This document shows positions 45,681 through 55,224 of a DNA stretch of 64,000 nucleotides, one piece after another. Source of the DNA: CAWAHD01 sp963781785 (lineage in GTDB: Bacteria > Planctomycetota > Planctomycetia > Isosphaerales > Isosphaeraceae); the NCBI GenBank assembly GCA_963781785.1, contig CAWAHD010000001.1:1860001-1924000 (forward strand), in the 5' to 3' direction. The notes beneath the pieces are model-generated. The model made no database searches. It was not told the DNA's origin and saw nothing but the letters and a program-made list of their open reading frames with translations. Numbering within the stretch: position 1 is the first letter of the stretch; each line of letters begins with the position of its first letter. Both the position numbers and the translations under genes were made by a program.

Positions 45681-48473
45681 GTGACCACGCTTGAAACCAA
45701 ACCGATCAGTGAACAACGGGTTGAGAAACGAGAGTCCTCCGGCTGGGTCCAGCCTGGCCGCCCTCATGTGATCTGGGCGGTCTTCAAGCGCAATTTCCTG
45801 AGCTATTTCAGCAACCCCGCCGGCTACGTTTTCATCACACTCTTCGTGTTGATCAGCTCGCTCATCGCCTTCTGGCAGCCGATCTTCTTCACCAACAACC
45901 TCGCGAACCTCGACCAGCTCAACAACTATATTCCCTACGTGCTCCTCTTGTTCATCCCCGCGATCACGATGAACACCTGGGCCGACGAGCGCCGCCAGGG
46001 GACCGACGAGCTGCTGCTCACGCTCCCCGCCCACGACTTCGACGTCGTACTCGGCAAGTACCTGTCAGCACTGGGGATTTACTCGGTGGCGCTCGGCTTC
46101 TCACTCGCTCAAGTTTTCGTGCTCATGATGCTCGGCTCACCCGACCTGGGAGTGATCTTCGCGACTTACGTCGGATACTGGTTGATGGGGGCGATGCTGA
46201 TTGCGGTGGGCATGGTTGCCTCGCTCCTGTCGTCCAATGTAACTGTTGCGTTCATCCTGGGTGCGTTGTTCTGCGCCCTGCCGATTTTTCTGGGCATGGG
46301 CGGCTCGCTCTTCCCGTCGTGGTGGCGGCGTCTCATCGAGGACTGGTCGATCCCGTCGGTCTTCCAGGATTTCGGTACCGGCGTGATCTCGTTTGGCGGG
46401 GTGTTCTACTTCCTGGGCTGTGCGGCCGCGATGCTGTACCTCAACATGGTGCTCCTGGGCCGGCGGCACTGGGCCGGCGGCGAGTCCAGCTTCGGCCGCT
46501 GGCTCCATTCGATCGTCCGGTTCGTGTCGGTGGTCGCGGCGATTCTCAGCCTGAACGTGCTCGTCGACCATCTCAGTGTCCGCGCCGACACAAGCGCCGA
46601 GCAGCTCCACACGCTGTCGCAAGAATCCCTCGATCTGGCACGGAGCATCAAGGCCGATCGTCCGGTCCTGATCCAGGCGTATTACAGCCCGACGGTCCCG
46701 CGCGACTACGTCGAGGTCCAGTCCGACTTGCTGGGTCTGCTCAAGGAATATGCAGCCAGGAGCGGGGGCAACATCCGGCTCAATCTCGTTCCAACCGAGG
46801 TTTTTTCGGAACAGGCGCGGGAGGCGGAGAAGCGGTTCGGGATCGAGCCCCGTCGCGTTCCCAGCATCGACCAGGGCAAGCAGATGTCGGATGAAGTTTT
46901 CCTGGGAGTCGCGTTCACCTCCGGAGTCGAGGAAGTCGTCATTCCGTTTTTCGACCGCGGCTTGCCGGTCGAGTACGAGCTGACCCGCTCGATCCGCGTG
47001 GTCTCCAAGAGCGGCCGAAAGAAGGTCGGCATCCTGACCACCGATGCCAAGCTCATGGGCGGGCTCGACATGCGGACGTTCAGTCAAACGCCCGAATGGT
47101 CGATTGTCACCGAGCTCAAGAAGCAATACGACGTCAGCTCGGTCTCGCCCGATACACCGATCGCATCGGATCTGAATGTCCTTCTGGTCGCCCAGCCGTC
47201 GTCGCTGGCCCAGCGGCAGATCGACAACCTGACCGACTACATCAAGAAGGGCGGCGCCGCTCTCGTGTTCCTCGATCCGTATCCCTACGACAATCCGTCG
47301 ATGTCGCCCGAATTGCCCAAGATGCCCGTCGGTGGCCCGTTCGGCGGCGGCCAGCCCCCGGAGCCCAAAGGCAATCTCCGCCCGCTCCTCGACCTGATCG
47401 GGCTGGAATGGCCTTCTTCCGAGATCATCTTCAACGCGTATAACCCCCTGCGCAAGATGGCCGACCTGCAGTCAACCCCCGAGATCGTTTTCATCGGCAA
47501 GGGGAGCGGGGCCAAGGACGCCTTCAACGAAGAGCAAAGCGCCAGCGCCGGCCTCCAGGAGATCGTCGCCCTGTTTCCCGGCTTGCTGCGGCCGGCGGCT
47601 GTCGGCTCCGGCGCCGAGTTCACGCCGCTTTTGCGCACCGGCGTCAACGGCGGCACGCTCGCCTGGAGCGACTTCGCCCAGCAGGGTTTCATGGGTAATG
47701 TCCAGATCAACCCGCGGCGCCGGCATATTCCCACAGGCATGGGCTACACGCTGGCAGCCAGGATCACCGGCCACTTCCCGGCGGACACCGCCAAGGACAA
47801 GGCGGCCAACCTGGCGAAGAAAGACGCGGAAAAGAAGAAGGACGACAAGGCGGCTGCCACTCCGGCGAAAATCAACGTGATCGCCATCGCCGATCTTGAT
47901 CTGATCGGCGAGCAGTTCTTCGAGCTGCGCCGCCGCAAGATCGAAGACCTCGAGTTCGACAACGTTCCGTTCGTGCTCAACTGCGTGGACGTGCTGGCCG
48001 GCGATGAGTCGTTCGTCAGCCTGCGCCGCAAGCGGCTGATTCACCGCCGGCTCGACGCGCTCGAAAGTCAGGTCAAGGAGTTCGACGCGAAATTGGCCGA
48101 GAAGACCAAGCAGGCCGATCAGGAAGCCAGCGAAGAGCTGCTCCAGGCCCAGCAGACCTTCGATAAGGAGGTCGAAGTCGTCCAGAAGAATACCGAGTGG
48201 GACGAGCGGACCAAGGAAATCCAGCTCGCCAATCTCCAGCGAGTCGCCCAGCGCCGATTCGATGTCAAGAAGCAGGTTATCGAGGACAAGAAACTCAACG
48301 AGATACGGGAGGCCAAGGCCGAGTCGGAAGAGAACATCCGCAGGATCCAGAACAATTTTCGGTTCAAGACGGCTGCGATTCCGCCCTTGCCCCCGCTCAT
48401 TCTCGGATTGGTCGTGTGGTTCGCGCGGATCCGGCGTGAAAACCTCGGGGCCAATCCCAAGCGCCTTGCGTAA
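45681..48473 (+). CDS. Fused ABC-2 permease and GldG-like auxiliary protein
   Basis: A 930-residue protein from GTG at 45681. Residues about 30-260 form an ABC-2 permease of the GldF type (FLSYFSNPAGYVFITLFVLIS, DERRQGTDELLLTLP, six hydrophobic segments). Another helix (about 275-295) leads into a large periplasmic GldG/ABC_transp_aux domain (LDLARSIKADRPVLIQAYYSPTVP, VGILTTDAKLMGG, LVAQPSSLAQRQIDNLTDYI). After a Lys/Ala-rich stretch comes a long coiled coil (about 780-890) and a last membrane helix (PPLPPLILGLVVWF). In Bacteroidetes GldF and GldG are separate proteins; here the frame is continuous. Export or surface-remodelling role inferred. Confidence 0.9.
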   Translation: MTTLETKPISEQRVEKRESSGWVQPGRPHVIWAVFKRNFLSYFSNPAGYVFITLFVLISSLIAFWQPIFFTNNLANLDQLNNYIPYVLLLFIPAITMNTWADERRQGTDELLLTLPAHDFDVVLGKYLSALGIYSVALGFSLAQVFVLMMLGSPDLGVIFATYVGYWLMGAMLIAVGMVASLLSSNVTVAFILGALFCALPIFLGMGGSLFPSWWRRLIEDWSIPSVFQDFGTGVISFGGVFYFLGCAAAMLYLNMVLLGRRHWAGGESSFGRWLHSIVRFVSVVAAILSLNVLVDHLSVRADTSAEQLHTLSQESLDLARSIKADRPVLIQAYYSPTVPRDYVEVQSDLLGLLKEYAARSGGNIRLNLVPTEVFSEQAREAEKRFGIEPRRVPSIDQGKQMSDEVFLGVAFTSGVEEVVIPFFDRGLPVEYELTRSIRVVSKSGRKKVGILTTDAKLMGGLDMRTFSQTPEWSIVTELKKQYDVSSVSPDTPIASDLNVLLVAQPSSLAQRQIDNLTDYIKKGGAALVFLDPYPYDNPSMSPELPKMPVGGPFGGGQPPEPKGNLRPLLDLIGLEWPSSEIIFNAYNPLRKMADLQSTPEIVFIGKGSGAKDAFNEEQSASAGLQEIVALFPGLLRPAAVGSGAEFTPLLRTGVNGGTLAWSDFAQQGFMGNVQINPRRRHIPTGMGYTLAARITGHFPADTAKDKAANLAKKDAEKKKDDKAAATPAKINVIAIADLDLIGEQFFELRRRKIEDLEFDNVPFVLNCVDVLAGDESFVSLRRKRLIHRRLDALESQVKEFDAKLAEKTKQADQEASEELLQAQQTFDKEVEVVQKNTEWDERTKEIQLANLQRVAQRRFDVKKQVIEDKKLNEIREAKAESEENIRRIQNNFRFKTAAIPPLPPLILGLVVWFARIRRENLGANPKRLA

Positions 48474-48623
48474 TAGAGAGCAGCCCCTGGAGAGCCAGGG
48501 CCAGCGGCTGTGCCCGCTTTCCTGGCCGCTCACCGCGGCGGCTCGATTCAGTCGATTGTCAGTGACATCTTGGGCCCGAGGTCAGATCGACCTTGCAGCC
48601 GATGAGAACCCCAGGAACGACCC

Positions 48624-50174
48624 ATGAAAGAGCTGTGGAAAAGCTTGATTTTCGTTGTCGTGGCCCTGCTCTTGACCGGCGCCGCGCTGGTCGGCACCCG
48701 CGATCGCAGCAGGACAAGCGCCGAATTCGACGACCAGGGTAAGCCCTTCTTCCCCGAGGCCACCAACCCTCTGTTGTGCACGGATCTCGAAGTCGTGGAA
48801 TTCGAGCCGTCGACTGCGACGGCGACGCGGTTTCACGTGAAGTTCCAGGACAAGCGCTGGGTGATTCCCTCGCATTACAACTACCCGGCCGACGCTCGCG
48901 ACCGGCTGGCGAATACCGCCGCCGCGATCATGGATTTGACCAAGGACACGATCCGCTCCAACAGCACCGAGACCCAAGAGTCGATGGGAGTGATCGACCC
49001 GCTCGACGCCAAGGTCACCACCCTCCAGGGTCGCGGCAAACGGATCACCCTCAAAGACGCTTCCGAGAAAGTCCTGGCTGACCTGATCATCGGCAATGAG
49101 ATCAAGGGGAGCGAGCGAAAAGGGGGCGCACCGCAGCGGTACGTTCGCGTGCCCGACCAGAAGCGGATCTACGGTGTGAATATCAAGGCCGAGCCTTCCA
49201 CCCGGTTTGCAGACTGGATCGAGACCAACCTGCTCAAGGCCGAAGCCAGCCGGATCCGCCGTATCGTATTCGATAATTACAAGATCCAGGAGGATCCCCA
49301 GGGGGGCCGATTGGTCCTCAAGCGCGGCGACAAAGTGACCGTCGAGCGCAAAGACGCTTCGGGGCCCTGGACGATGGCGGGCCTGTCGGCGACCGAGCAG
49401 CTCAACGAGAACAACCTGCGCACATTGACCGACGCGGTTGCCGACCTCAAAATCGTCGGCATCCGTCCGCGGCCGGCCGGTTTGCAGGACCTCGACAAGG
49501 AGAATCTCCAGGTCACGCCGATGGTCGTGGCCTCGCTGGCGAACAAGGGCTTCTTCCTCGCCAAGCAGGGGCTGTACTCTGACCAGGGCGACGTGCTGAT
49601 CTCGACGGACGAAGGAGTCGTGTACACACTCCGTTACGGCGGCCCGGTGTTCGCCGTCGGCGACGAGCTGGTGCTCGGCACTGCCGACGATGCCGAGAAG
49701 AAAAAGGACGAGAAACCCAGAGACGATTCCGCCGCCAAGTCCGAGAAGAAGGAGGAGAATCGCTTCCTGATGGTGACCGTCTCCTTCGACCCATCATTGA
49801 TCCCGAAGCCCGAGTCACTCGAGCCAAAGCCGTTCGTCAAGCCGGTCGGGCCCGTGAAGCTGCCCGACAATGTCTTTGCGCCCGATTCCAAGGATCCCAA
49901 GCACCAGGCCGATCTGAAGGCAGCCGAGGAAAAGGCGACGCGTGAGAAGGCCGACTACGAGAAGAAGATCGCCGACGGCAAGAAGCGAGTGCAGGACCTT
50001 GCCGCCCGCTTCGGCCCGTGGTATTACGTGACTCCGGGCAGCAGCTTTCGCTCGATCAACCTCGACAAGACCGACGTGATCGAGATCAAGAAACCCCCTG
50101 GCGCAGCCGGCGCACCGGACTTCGGTGCTCCCAAGGAGCCCCCCGCTGGTTTTCCGCCACTCCGGCCGGAGTGA
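48624..50174 (+). CDS. DUF4340-domain membrane-anchored protein
   Basis: A 516-residue protein anchored by one N-terminal helix (LWKSLIFVVVALLLTGAALVG). The extracytoplasmic part fits DUF4340, with short beta-rich repeats (VTTLQGRGKRITLKDASEKVLADLIIGNEI, RYVRVPDQKRIYGVNI). A charged C-terminal half contains a short coiled coil (AEEKATREKADYEKKIADGKKRVQDLAA). DUF4340 genes regularly follow GldA/GldF-GldG genes, as here with a 150-bp gap, so it is probably the third component of the export complex. The ATG at 48624 has a weak ribosome site. Confidence 0.88.
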   Translation: MKELWKSLIFVVVALLLTGAALVGTRDRSRTSAEFDDQGKPFFPEATNPLLCTDLEVVEFEPSTATATRFHVKFQDKRWVIPSHYNYPADARDRLANTAAAIMDLTKDTIRSNSTETQESMGVIDPLDAKVTTLQGRGKRITLKDASEKVLADLIIGNEIKGSERKGGAPQRYVRVPDQKRIYGVNIKAEPSTRFADWIETNLLKAEASRIRRIVFDNYKIQEDPQGGRLVLKRGDKVTVERKDASGPWTMAGLSATEQLNENNLRTLTDAVADLKIVGIRPRPAGLQDLDKENLQVTPMVVASLANKGFFLAKQGLYSDQGDVLISTDEGVVYTLRYGGPVFAVGDELVLGTADDAEKKKDEKPRDDSAAKSEKKEENRFLMVTVSFDPSLIPKPESLEPKPFVKPVGPVKLPDNVFAPDSKDPKHQADLKAAEEKATREKADYEKKIADGKKRVQDLAARFGPWYYVTPGSSFRSINLDKTDVIEIKKPPGAAGAPDFGAPKEPPAGFPPLRPE

Positions 50175-50336
50175 ATGAAGCCGGGAATCGACCGATCCGA
50201 CGCGGACTGATCTGGAATCGGGCATTGCGGTGCTGTCCGCCGGGGCACGGCCGAATCGCGGTCGCCGGGAAATCGACTCCCATTCTCTTGTGACCTGACG
50301 CCCAGAGGCAACCGGTAAACGACCGCGGTGTTCACC

Positions 50337-50975
50337 ATGGCAACCCAGCCGAGCGCAAGCCCGAATCCTCTGCCTCCGGGGCTGGTCGAACAGCCCGATT
50401 CGGGGCGCAGACGTCATTTACTGTCGGCATTGGTCCAGAATCAGCCGGGCGTGCTGGCGCACGTCTCGGGGATGTTTGCATCCCGCGGCTTCAACATCGA
50501 GAGCCTGGCGGTCGGTGAAACCGAGAATCCTCATCTTTCGCGCATCACGGTCGTCGTCATGGGCGACGACCGTCATCTCGATCAGGTGCGCAAACAGCTC
50601 GAGAAGATTGTCACGGTGGTCAAGGTTCACGACATCTCGCGCGAGGATTACGTCGAGCGGGATCTGATGTTGATCAAGATCAAGGCCCCGCCCGCCCTTC
50701 GCCCCGAGATCACCGCGCTTGTGCAGATTTTCCGGGGCCGGATCCTCGACGTCAGCCCCGATCAATTGATGATCGAGATCTCGGGGCAGGAGAAGAAGAT
50801 CGAAGCGTTCATCGAACACGCCCGGCACTACGGGATCCAGGAGCTGGCGCGAACGGGGCAGATTGCTCTGGTCCGCGGCGACAGGCCGCTCGAGGGAGAT
50901 CCCGAGTCGCGGCCCGGGGCGGCCGGCCGCGCGGAGCCGGCAGAGCCGGCAATTCAGGGGCATTCCGAGCTATAA
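50337..50975 (+). CDS. ilvH: Acetolactate synthase small (regulatory) subunit
   Basis: The 212-residue ACT-domain protein regulates acetolactate synthase in valine, leucine and isoleucine synthesis. Signatures: HLLSALVQNQPGVLAHVSGMFASRGFNIESL (the N-terminal ACT domain that binds valine), DDRHLDQVRKQLEKIVTVVKV, RDLMLIKIKA and FRGRILDVSPDQLMIEISG. It has about 25 extra N-terminal and 25 extra C-terminal residues compared with E. coli IlvH, both low in complexity. The ATG at 50337 was chosen over the upstream GTG. The catalytic subunit gene is not adjacent. It precedes ilvC by 19 bp. Confidence 0.93.
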   Translation: MATQPSASPNPLPPGLVEQPDSGRRRHLLSALVQNQPGVLAHVSGMFASRGFNIESLAVGETENPHLSRITVVVMGDDRHLDQVRKQLEKIVTVVKVHDISREDYVERDLMLIKIKAPPALRPEITALVQIFRGRILDVSPDQLMIEISGQEKKIEAFIEHARHYGIQELARTGQIALVRGDRPLEGDPESRPGAAGRAEPAEPAIQGHSEL

Positions 50976-50994
50976 GGAAGGAGAGAACTCGTCA

Positions 50995-51999
50995 ATGGCC
51001 GCCAAGATGTTCTACGATCAGGATGCCGATTTCGCCCTGCTCAAGAACAAGACGATCGCGGTGATCGGTTATGGTAGCCAGGGGCACGCCCAGGCCCAGA
51101 ACCTGCGCGACTCGGGATGTGAGGTCGTGGTGGGCCAGCGCCCGCGCTCGGCCAACTACGAGGCCGCTGTGCGCGACGGTTTCAAGCCCATGTCGGCCGC
51201 CGAAGCCGCGCAGGCGGGCGACCTGATCAACATTCTCTTGCCCGACGAGGTCCAGTCGGAGATTTACGACCGCGATATCAAGCCGCACCTTTCCCCGGGA
51301 GACCTCCTTCTCTGTTCGCACGGCTTCAACATCCACTTCGGCCAGGTCGTCCCGCCCGAGGGGGTCGACTGCGCGCTCGTCGCCCCCAAGGGCCCGGGCC
51401 ACCTGGTGCGCAGCGAGTTCGTCAAAGGGGGAGGAGTCCCCTGCCTGATTGCCACCACAGAGACCTGCACGCCCGCCGGCAAGGCGCTCGCCTTGGCGTA
51501 CGCCAAGGGAATCGGCGGCACGCGCGCCGGCGTCCTGCAAACGACGTTCGCCGAGGAGACCGAGACGGATCTTTTCGGCGAGCAGGTCGTCCTGTGCGGC
51601 GGCGTGAGCGCGCTGGTCAAGATGGCGTTCGAAACCCTGACCGAGGCCGGGTATCAGCCGGAGAGCGCCTATTTCGAGTGCCTCCACGAGCTCAAACTGA
51701 TCGTCGACCTGATGTACCAGGGTGGGCTCAACTACATGCGCTACAGCATCTCGAACACGGCCGAGTACGGCGATTACACCCGCGGTCCCCGGATCATCAC
51801 CGACCAGACTCGCGCCGAAATGAAGAAGATCCTGGCCGAGATCCGATCGGGCCAGTTTGCCCGGGAATGGATCCTTGAGAACCGGGCGAATCGACCGGTT
51901 TTCAGTGCGACCAAGCGGATCGAACGCGAACACCCCGTCGAGCAAGTCGGGAAACGCCTGCGCAGCCTGATGCCCTGGATCGACGCCAAGACCGTCTGA
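50995..51999 (+). CDS. ilvC: Ketol-acid reductoisomerase (class I)
   Basis: The 334-residue enzyme isomerises and reduces acetolactate and acetohydroxybutyrate in branched-chain amino acid synthesis. Markers are the NADP-binding VIGYGSQGHAQAQNLRDSG, LLPDE, LLCSHGFNI, VAPKGPGHLVR, FAEETETDLFGEQ with metal-binding acidic residues, CLHELKLIVDLMYQGG and SNTAEYGDY. Length fits the short class I form. AAGGAAGGAG precedes the ATG at 50995. It is co-transcribed with ilvH. Confidence 0.97.
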   Translation: MAAKMFYDQDADFALLKNKTIAVIGYGSQGHAQAQNLRDSGCEVVVGQRPRSANYEAAVRDGFKPMSAAEAAQAGDLINILLPDEVQSEIYDRDIKPHLSPGDLLLCSHGFNIHFGQVVPPEGVDCALVAPKGPGHLVRSEFVKGGGVPCLIATTETCTPAGKALALAYAKGIGGTRAGVLQTTFAEETETDLFGEQVVLCGGVSALVKMAFETLTEAGYQPESAYFECLHELKLIVDLMYQGGLNYMRYSISNTAEYGDYTRGPRIITDQTRAEMKKILAEIRSGQFAREWILENRANRPVFSATKRIEREHPVEQVGKRLRSLMPWIDAKTV

Positions 52000-52069
52000 C
52001 ACCTGGGATAGGAAAAATAGCAGGTGTGGGATAAGATGCGCCGGTCACTCGTCTGGAGGATGGGAACGG

Positions 52070-53002
52070 ATGGCCGGTAAACCGCTCGTCCTGGGATTGG
52101 TGCTGGGCTCCCTCGTCGGGCCGCTCTTCTGGGCACCCGCTCCGCTGGCGCAAGCGGAGGCGCAGACTCCGAATTCGAGGAGTCCGCTCGGTCCGGGTGA
52201 TCCGGCTCCGGCCGCGGATGAGGCGAAGCCCGAGTCCGGCGAAACGAGCAGCTCGCCGGCGAACCGATTGTCGACGACTGCCAGAGCCGCGATCGACCGC
52301 TCGAGCGTGCTCAAGCTCATCTGGCACGCCAACCCCATGCTCTGGCCGCTGGCGATCTGCTCGATAGTCACGGTGGGCTACGTGCTCGAGCGATTCTTCG
52401 CGCTCAGGCGCAATCGGGTCATCCCCCGCGAATTCGCGGATCGTTTCCTCGAGCGCCTTTCGAGCGGCAAGCTGGACCGCGAACGAGCTCTCGAGCTGTG
52501 TCGCGCGCACGAGAGTCCCGCGGCCAGGATCTTTGCGCTCGTGGTCAATGCGTGGGGCCAGCCGGGAGCGGCGATCCGCCAGACCGTCAGTTACGACTCC
52601 GCGGGGGAAGTTGTCGAGCTCAAGCGCAACCTGCGGGTCCTGAGCGCGACGGCGACGCTCGGGCCTCTGCTCGGCCTGCTGGGAACGGTCGTCGGCATTA
52701 TCCAGTCATTCGACGCTCTGGGAGGGCGGATCGGTCCGGCCAGAGGCGAGGCCCTCGCGCATGGCATCAGTCTGGCCCTCGTCGCGACGGCGTTCGGTCT
52801 GTTGATCGCAGTCGTATCGGTCGCGGCTTATTACTTTTTCCTGAATCGCGTCGACCTCCTTACCAGAGAGCTGGATGACCGCGCGCGCCAGGTCATCGAC
52901 CTGGTCGCGATCGAGTCGCAACGGCTCGGGCAGGCGGAACGACGCCACGCTCCGCTGGGAGGATCGATCGAGTCTCACCGCCACGAGTCACGGGTCATCT
53001 GA
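52070..53002 (+). CDS. exbB: MotA/TolQ/ExbB proton channel family protein
   Basis: A 310-residue membrane protein with a signal-like N-terminus and a Pro/Ser-rich periplasmic stretch. Three main helices follow: LIWHANPMLWPLAICSIVTVGYVLERFF, LRVLSATATLGPLLGLLGTVVGIIQSF and HGISLALVATAFGLLIAVVSVAAYYFF. The TLGPLLGLLGTVVG motif is the ExbB/TolQ signature. With ExbD it forms a proton-driven motor that energises outer-membrane transport or envelope upkeep. No TonB or TolA partner is seen nearby. The ExbD gene follows after 94 bp. Confidence 0.9.
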   Translation: MAGKPLVLGLVLGSLVGPLFWAPAPLAQAEAQTPNSRSPLGPGDPAPAADEAKPESGETSSSPANRLSTTARAAIDRSSVLKLIWHANPMLWPLAICSIVTVGYVLERFFALRRNRVIPREFADRFLERLSSGKLDRERALELCRAHESPAARIFALVVNAWGQPGAAIRQTVSYDSAGEVVELKRNLRVLSATATLGPLLGLLGTVVGIIQSFDALGGRIGPARGEALAHGISLALVATAFGLLIAVVSVAAYYFFLNRVDLLTRELDDRARQVIDLVAIESQRLGQAERRHAPLGGSIESHRHESRVI

Positions 53003-53096
53003 CCGACCAAATTGTTCCTGCGCAGCGAGCTGGGTCGACACCCATTTTGCGATCGCCTGGCCATCCAGTAGGGCGGCAGTGTAAAGGACTAGCCCG

Positions 53097-53531
53097 ATGC
53101 TCGCGAGCCGGAACCAGGTTGATGAGCCGCCGGTCATCAACATGACTCCCATGGTCGACGTGATCCTGTGCCTCTTGGTTTTCTTCATGGCTGCCACGCG
53201 GCTGTATGATTGGGACGAAAGCGAATTCGTCGTGAGCGTGCCGGTGGTTTCCGAGGCCGCTCCCGCGACCGCCGCACCCGACGACCTCGTTCTGATCGTC
53301 GCCCGCCCCGGCGTCGTCACGGTCGGCGAGTCTTCGTATAGCCTCGATCAGCTCGTTAACTTGCTGCGAGAGGCAAAAGCCCAATTCATCAACCAGGGAG
53401 TTGTGATCCGCGGGGACGCTTCCCTCGCCTACCAGGACCTGGCCGATGTGCTATCTGTCTGCGACGAGGCTGGTATCCGCAACGTGCGGCTCCCCGTTCG
53501 CTCGCGCGACGAGTCATCGCATGCACCTTGA
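53097..53531 (+). CDS. exbD: ExbD/TolR family biopolymer transport protein
   Basis: A 144-residue protein with a short cytoplasmic N-terminus and one membrane helix carrying the proton-binding aspartate (INMTPMVDVILCLLVFFMA). The periplasmic domain is typical (VVIRGDASLAYQDLADVLSVCDEAGIRNVRLPV). Partner of the preceding ExbB-like protein. The end overlaps the region just before the DedA gene. Confidence 0.92.
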   Translation: MLASRNQVDEPPVINMTPMVDVILCLLVFFMAATRLYDWDESEFVVSVPVVSEAAPATAAPDDLVLIVARPGVVTVGESSYSLDQLVNLLREAKAQFINQGVVIRGDASLAYQDLADVLSVCDEAGIRNVRLPVRSRDESSHAP

Positions 53532-53544
53532 GGTACAGTCGCGG

Positions 53545-54222
53545 ATGGAACTATTCGGTGGAATGCTGCAATATTTGGGCGACTTCATCCGCGCGGTGGT
53601 CGATCTCAGCCCCCAGACCATCAATCATTATGCGGACGTGCTGGGTCCATGGCTTTACGCCGTGTTGTTCCTGATCATTTTCGCCGAGACGGGGCTGGTG
53701 ATCACCCCGTTTCTCCCGGGCGACTCGCTTCTGTTCGCGGTCGGGGCGGTCGCCGCTCTTCCCGAGACTCCCGTCCATCTGGGGCTGATTGCGTTCCTGC
53801 TGGTGGTGGCGGCCGTGCTCGGTGACGCCGTCAACTACGCAATCGGGGCCCTGGCCGGTCCTCGCGTTTTCTCACGCGAGAACTCCCGGCTCCTGAACAA
53901 GAAGCACTTGCTCCGGGCTCATGAGTTCTACGAAAAATATGGCGGTATGACGATCATCCTGGCGCGGTTCGTTCCGATCGTGCGCACGTTCGCACCCTTC
54001 GTGGCTGGCATTGGCAAGATGACCTACACCAGGTTCGCCTTGTTCAACGTGACGGGAGGCGCCCTCTGGATCTTGAGCTTTCTGCTGGCCGGCTGGTGGT
54101 TCGGAGGGCTCCAGATCGTCCAGCAGCGCTTCAAGCTGGTGATCGTCGCCGTCATCGTCATCTCGGTGCTGCCGGGCGTCTATGAATACGTCCGAGTTCG
54201 ACGCGACCAGCACCGCCGCTAG
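53545..54222 (+). CDS. DedA-family membrane protein
   Basis: A 225-residue polytopic protein from the ATG at 53545. DedA/Tvp38 features are FAETGLVITPFLPGDSLLFAVGAVA (re-entrant helix with the conserved E and PGD), LGDAVNYAIGALAG, LARFVPIVRTFAPFVAGIGKM (the conserved R..P..R motif) and FNVTGGALWIL. DedA proteins are thought to flip undecaprenyl phosphate or phospholipids. It starts 13 bp after exbD and may belong to the same operon. An in-frame ATG at 53521 is an alternative start. Confidence 0.93.
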   Translation: MELFGGMLQYLGDFIRAVVDLSPQTINHYADVLGPWLYAVLFLIIFAETGLVITPFLPGDSLLFAVGAVAALPETPVHLGLIAFLLVVAAVLGDAVNYAIGALAGPRVFSRENSRLLNKKHLLRAHEFYEKYGGMTIILARFVPIVRTFAPFVAGIGKMTYTRFALFNVTGGALWILSFLLAGWWFGGLQIVQQRFKLVIVAVIVISVLPGVYEYVRVRRDQHRR

Positions 54223-54322
54223 TGCTCGAGGGGGAAAAAGGCGTCTTGAGTAGCCCAACGCGAACAGAGGGCATGCGCGCGTTTCCTCACCGGGCCACGG
54301 TTCGAGCACGGCCCGGTCTCGA

Positions 54323-54619
54323 TCAATTCACCTTTTCCTCGAGGGCCCTCTCCATGTCGTCCAGGGCGACCGTGTCGAGGCTTCCACCCAGGAGCGCCGT
54401 GAGCTGGAGCCCAACCAGTGTTTCGCTCGGCCGCCTGCCATCAGTGATCATGTTGAGATAAGGCTCGGCTCCGATCAAAACTGCGCGCGGCCTCCCATGA
54501 ACCGTCAAGACATAACGAACGGTGTCGTTTTCGAGTTCTCTGAGAATCCCGGGCAAATTCTGGTGCAACTCCCGGCTACCGATAATCCGAACCGGAGAGT
54601 CCGAAGACTTGTCCGACAT
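54323..54619 (-). CDS. Phd/YefM-type antitoxin, apparently without toxin
   Basis: A 98-residue protein from the ATG at 54619. The N-terminal Phd/YefM domain (VRIIGSRELHQNLPGILRELENDTVRYVLTVHGRPRAVLIGAEPYLNMI) binds operator DNA and would bind a RelE or Doc toxin through its C-terminus. GGGGAGG lies upstream of the start. No toxin gene is found on either side: the next minus-strand gene downstream is absent and DedA is convergent. It may act alone or on a distant toxin. Confidence 0.8.
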   Translation of the reverse strand: MSDKSSDSPVRIIGSRELHQNLPGILRELENDTVRYVLTVHGRPRAVLIGAEPYLNMITDGRRPSETLVGLQLTALLGGSLDTVALDDMERALEEKVN

Positions 54620-55224
54620 GAAAGAAGTGCCTCCCCTCGAAAAGCAGCGGCTGCACTCGCGAGGACCCAGCCCAGAGTCAATCCGCGATGACGATGGGTC
54701 AAAGCACCGCGGTCGACCAGTCGACGACGAGACCTGAGAAACCTTTCCTGCGCAGGCGCGCCCTGACCGCCAAGCCCGACGCGCTTCACCCTGAACAGGG
54801 ATCAAGATCAGGCTTCACAAAACAATCCAGGTCGGAAAACCCGTCCTTCTCGAGAGTTCGGTAATTCTGACGTGCGTGCCGCTCGTGGCGGTCAAAACAT
54901 TCTACAGGCTGTCGCATCAATTGCAAGAGTGCGGGTTTCAGCGGATTCTCCCACGTTGACATTGTCGCCCGCGCCCTCGGATGGCCCGAGCGTCTTTCGT
55001 CCGCCTCGTGCCGTTAAGGGCATCCGTTGTTCCGACGTCCGGCGTTCCCCGCGAAGACATTGTGACGACCTACCGAGAACTATGCGTCGTCGAGGATGAT
55101 GACGGCCCGCCCAGCGAATGTGGACTCTCGGATTTTCCTGCCTCGGTGATCTCGCCGAGCTTCCAGTCGAGCGTTGCGAATTCGAGTCGCAGTACAGAAG
55201 ATCAGTTCACGACGAGGGCTCCGA
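54620..55224. other. Intergenic region, nothing recognised
   Basis: About 600 bp between the antitoxin and thiolase genes. Short frames on both strands lack family features. A TTGACA occurs at about 54956 but no matching -10 is clear. Confidence 0.35.

Noticed and set aside
54620..54805. N-terminal extension of the Phd/YefM antitoxin
   Set aside because: The extra residues are Arg/Ser/Cys-rich and unlike the family, while a strong ribosome site precedes the ATG at 54619.
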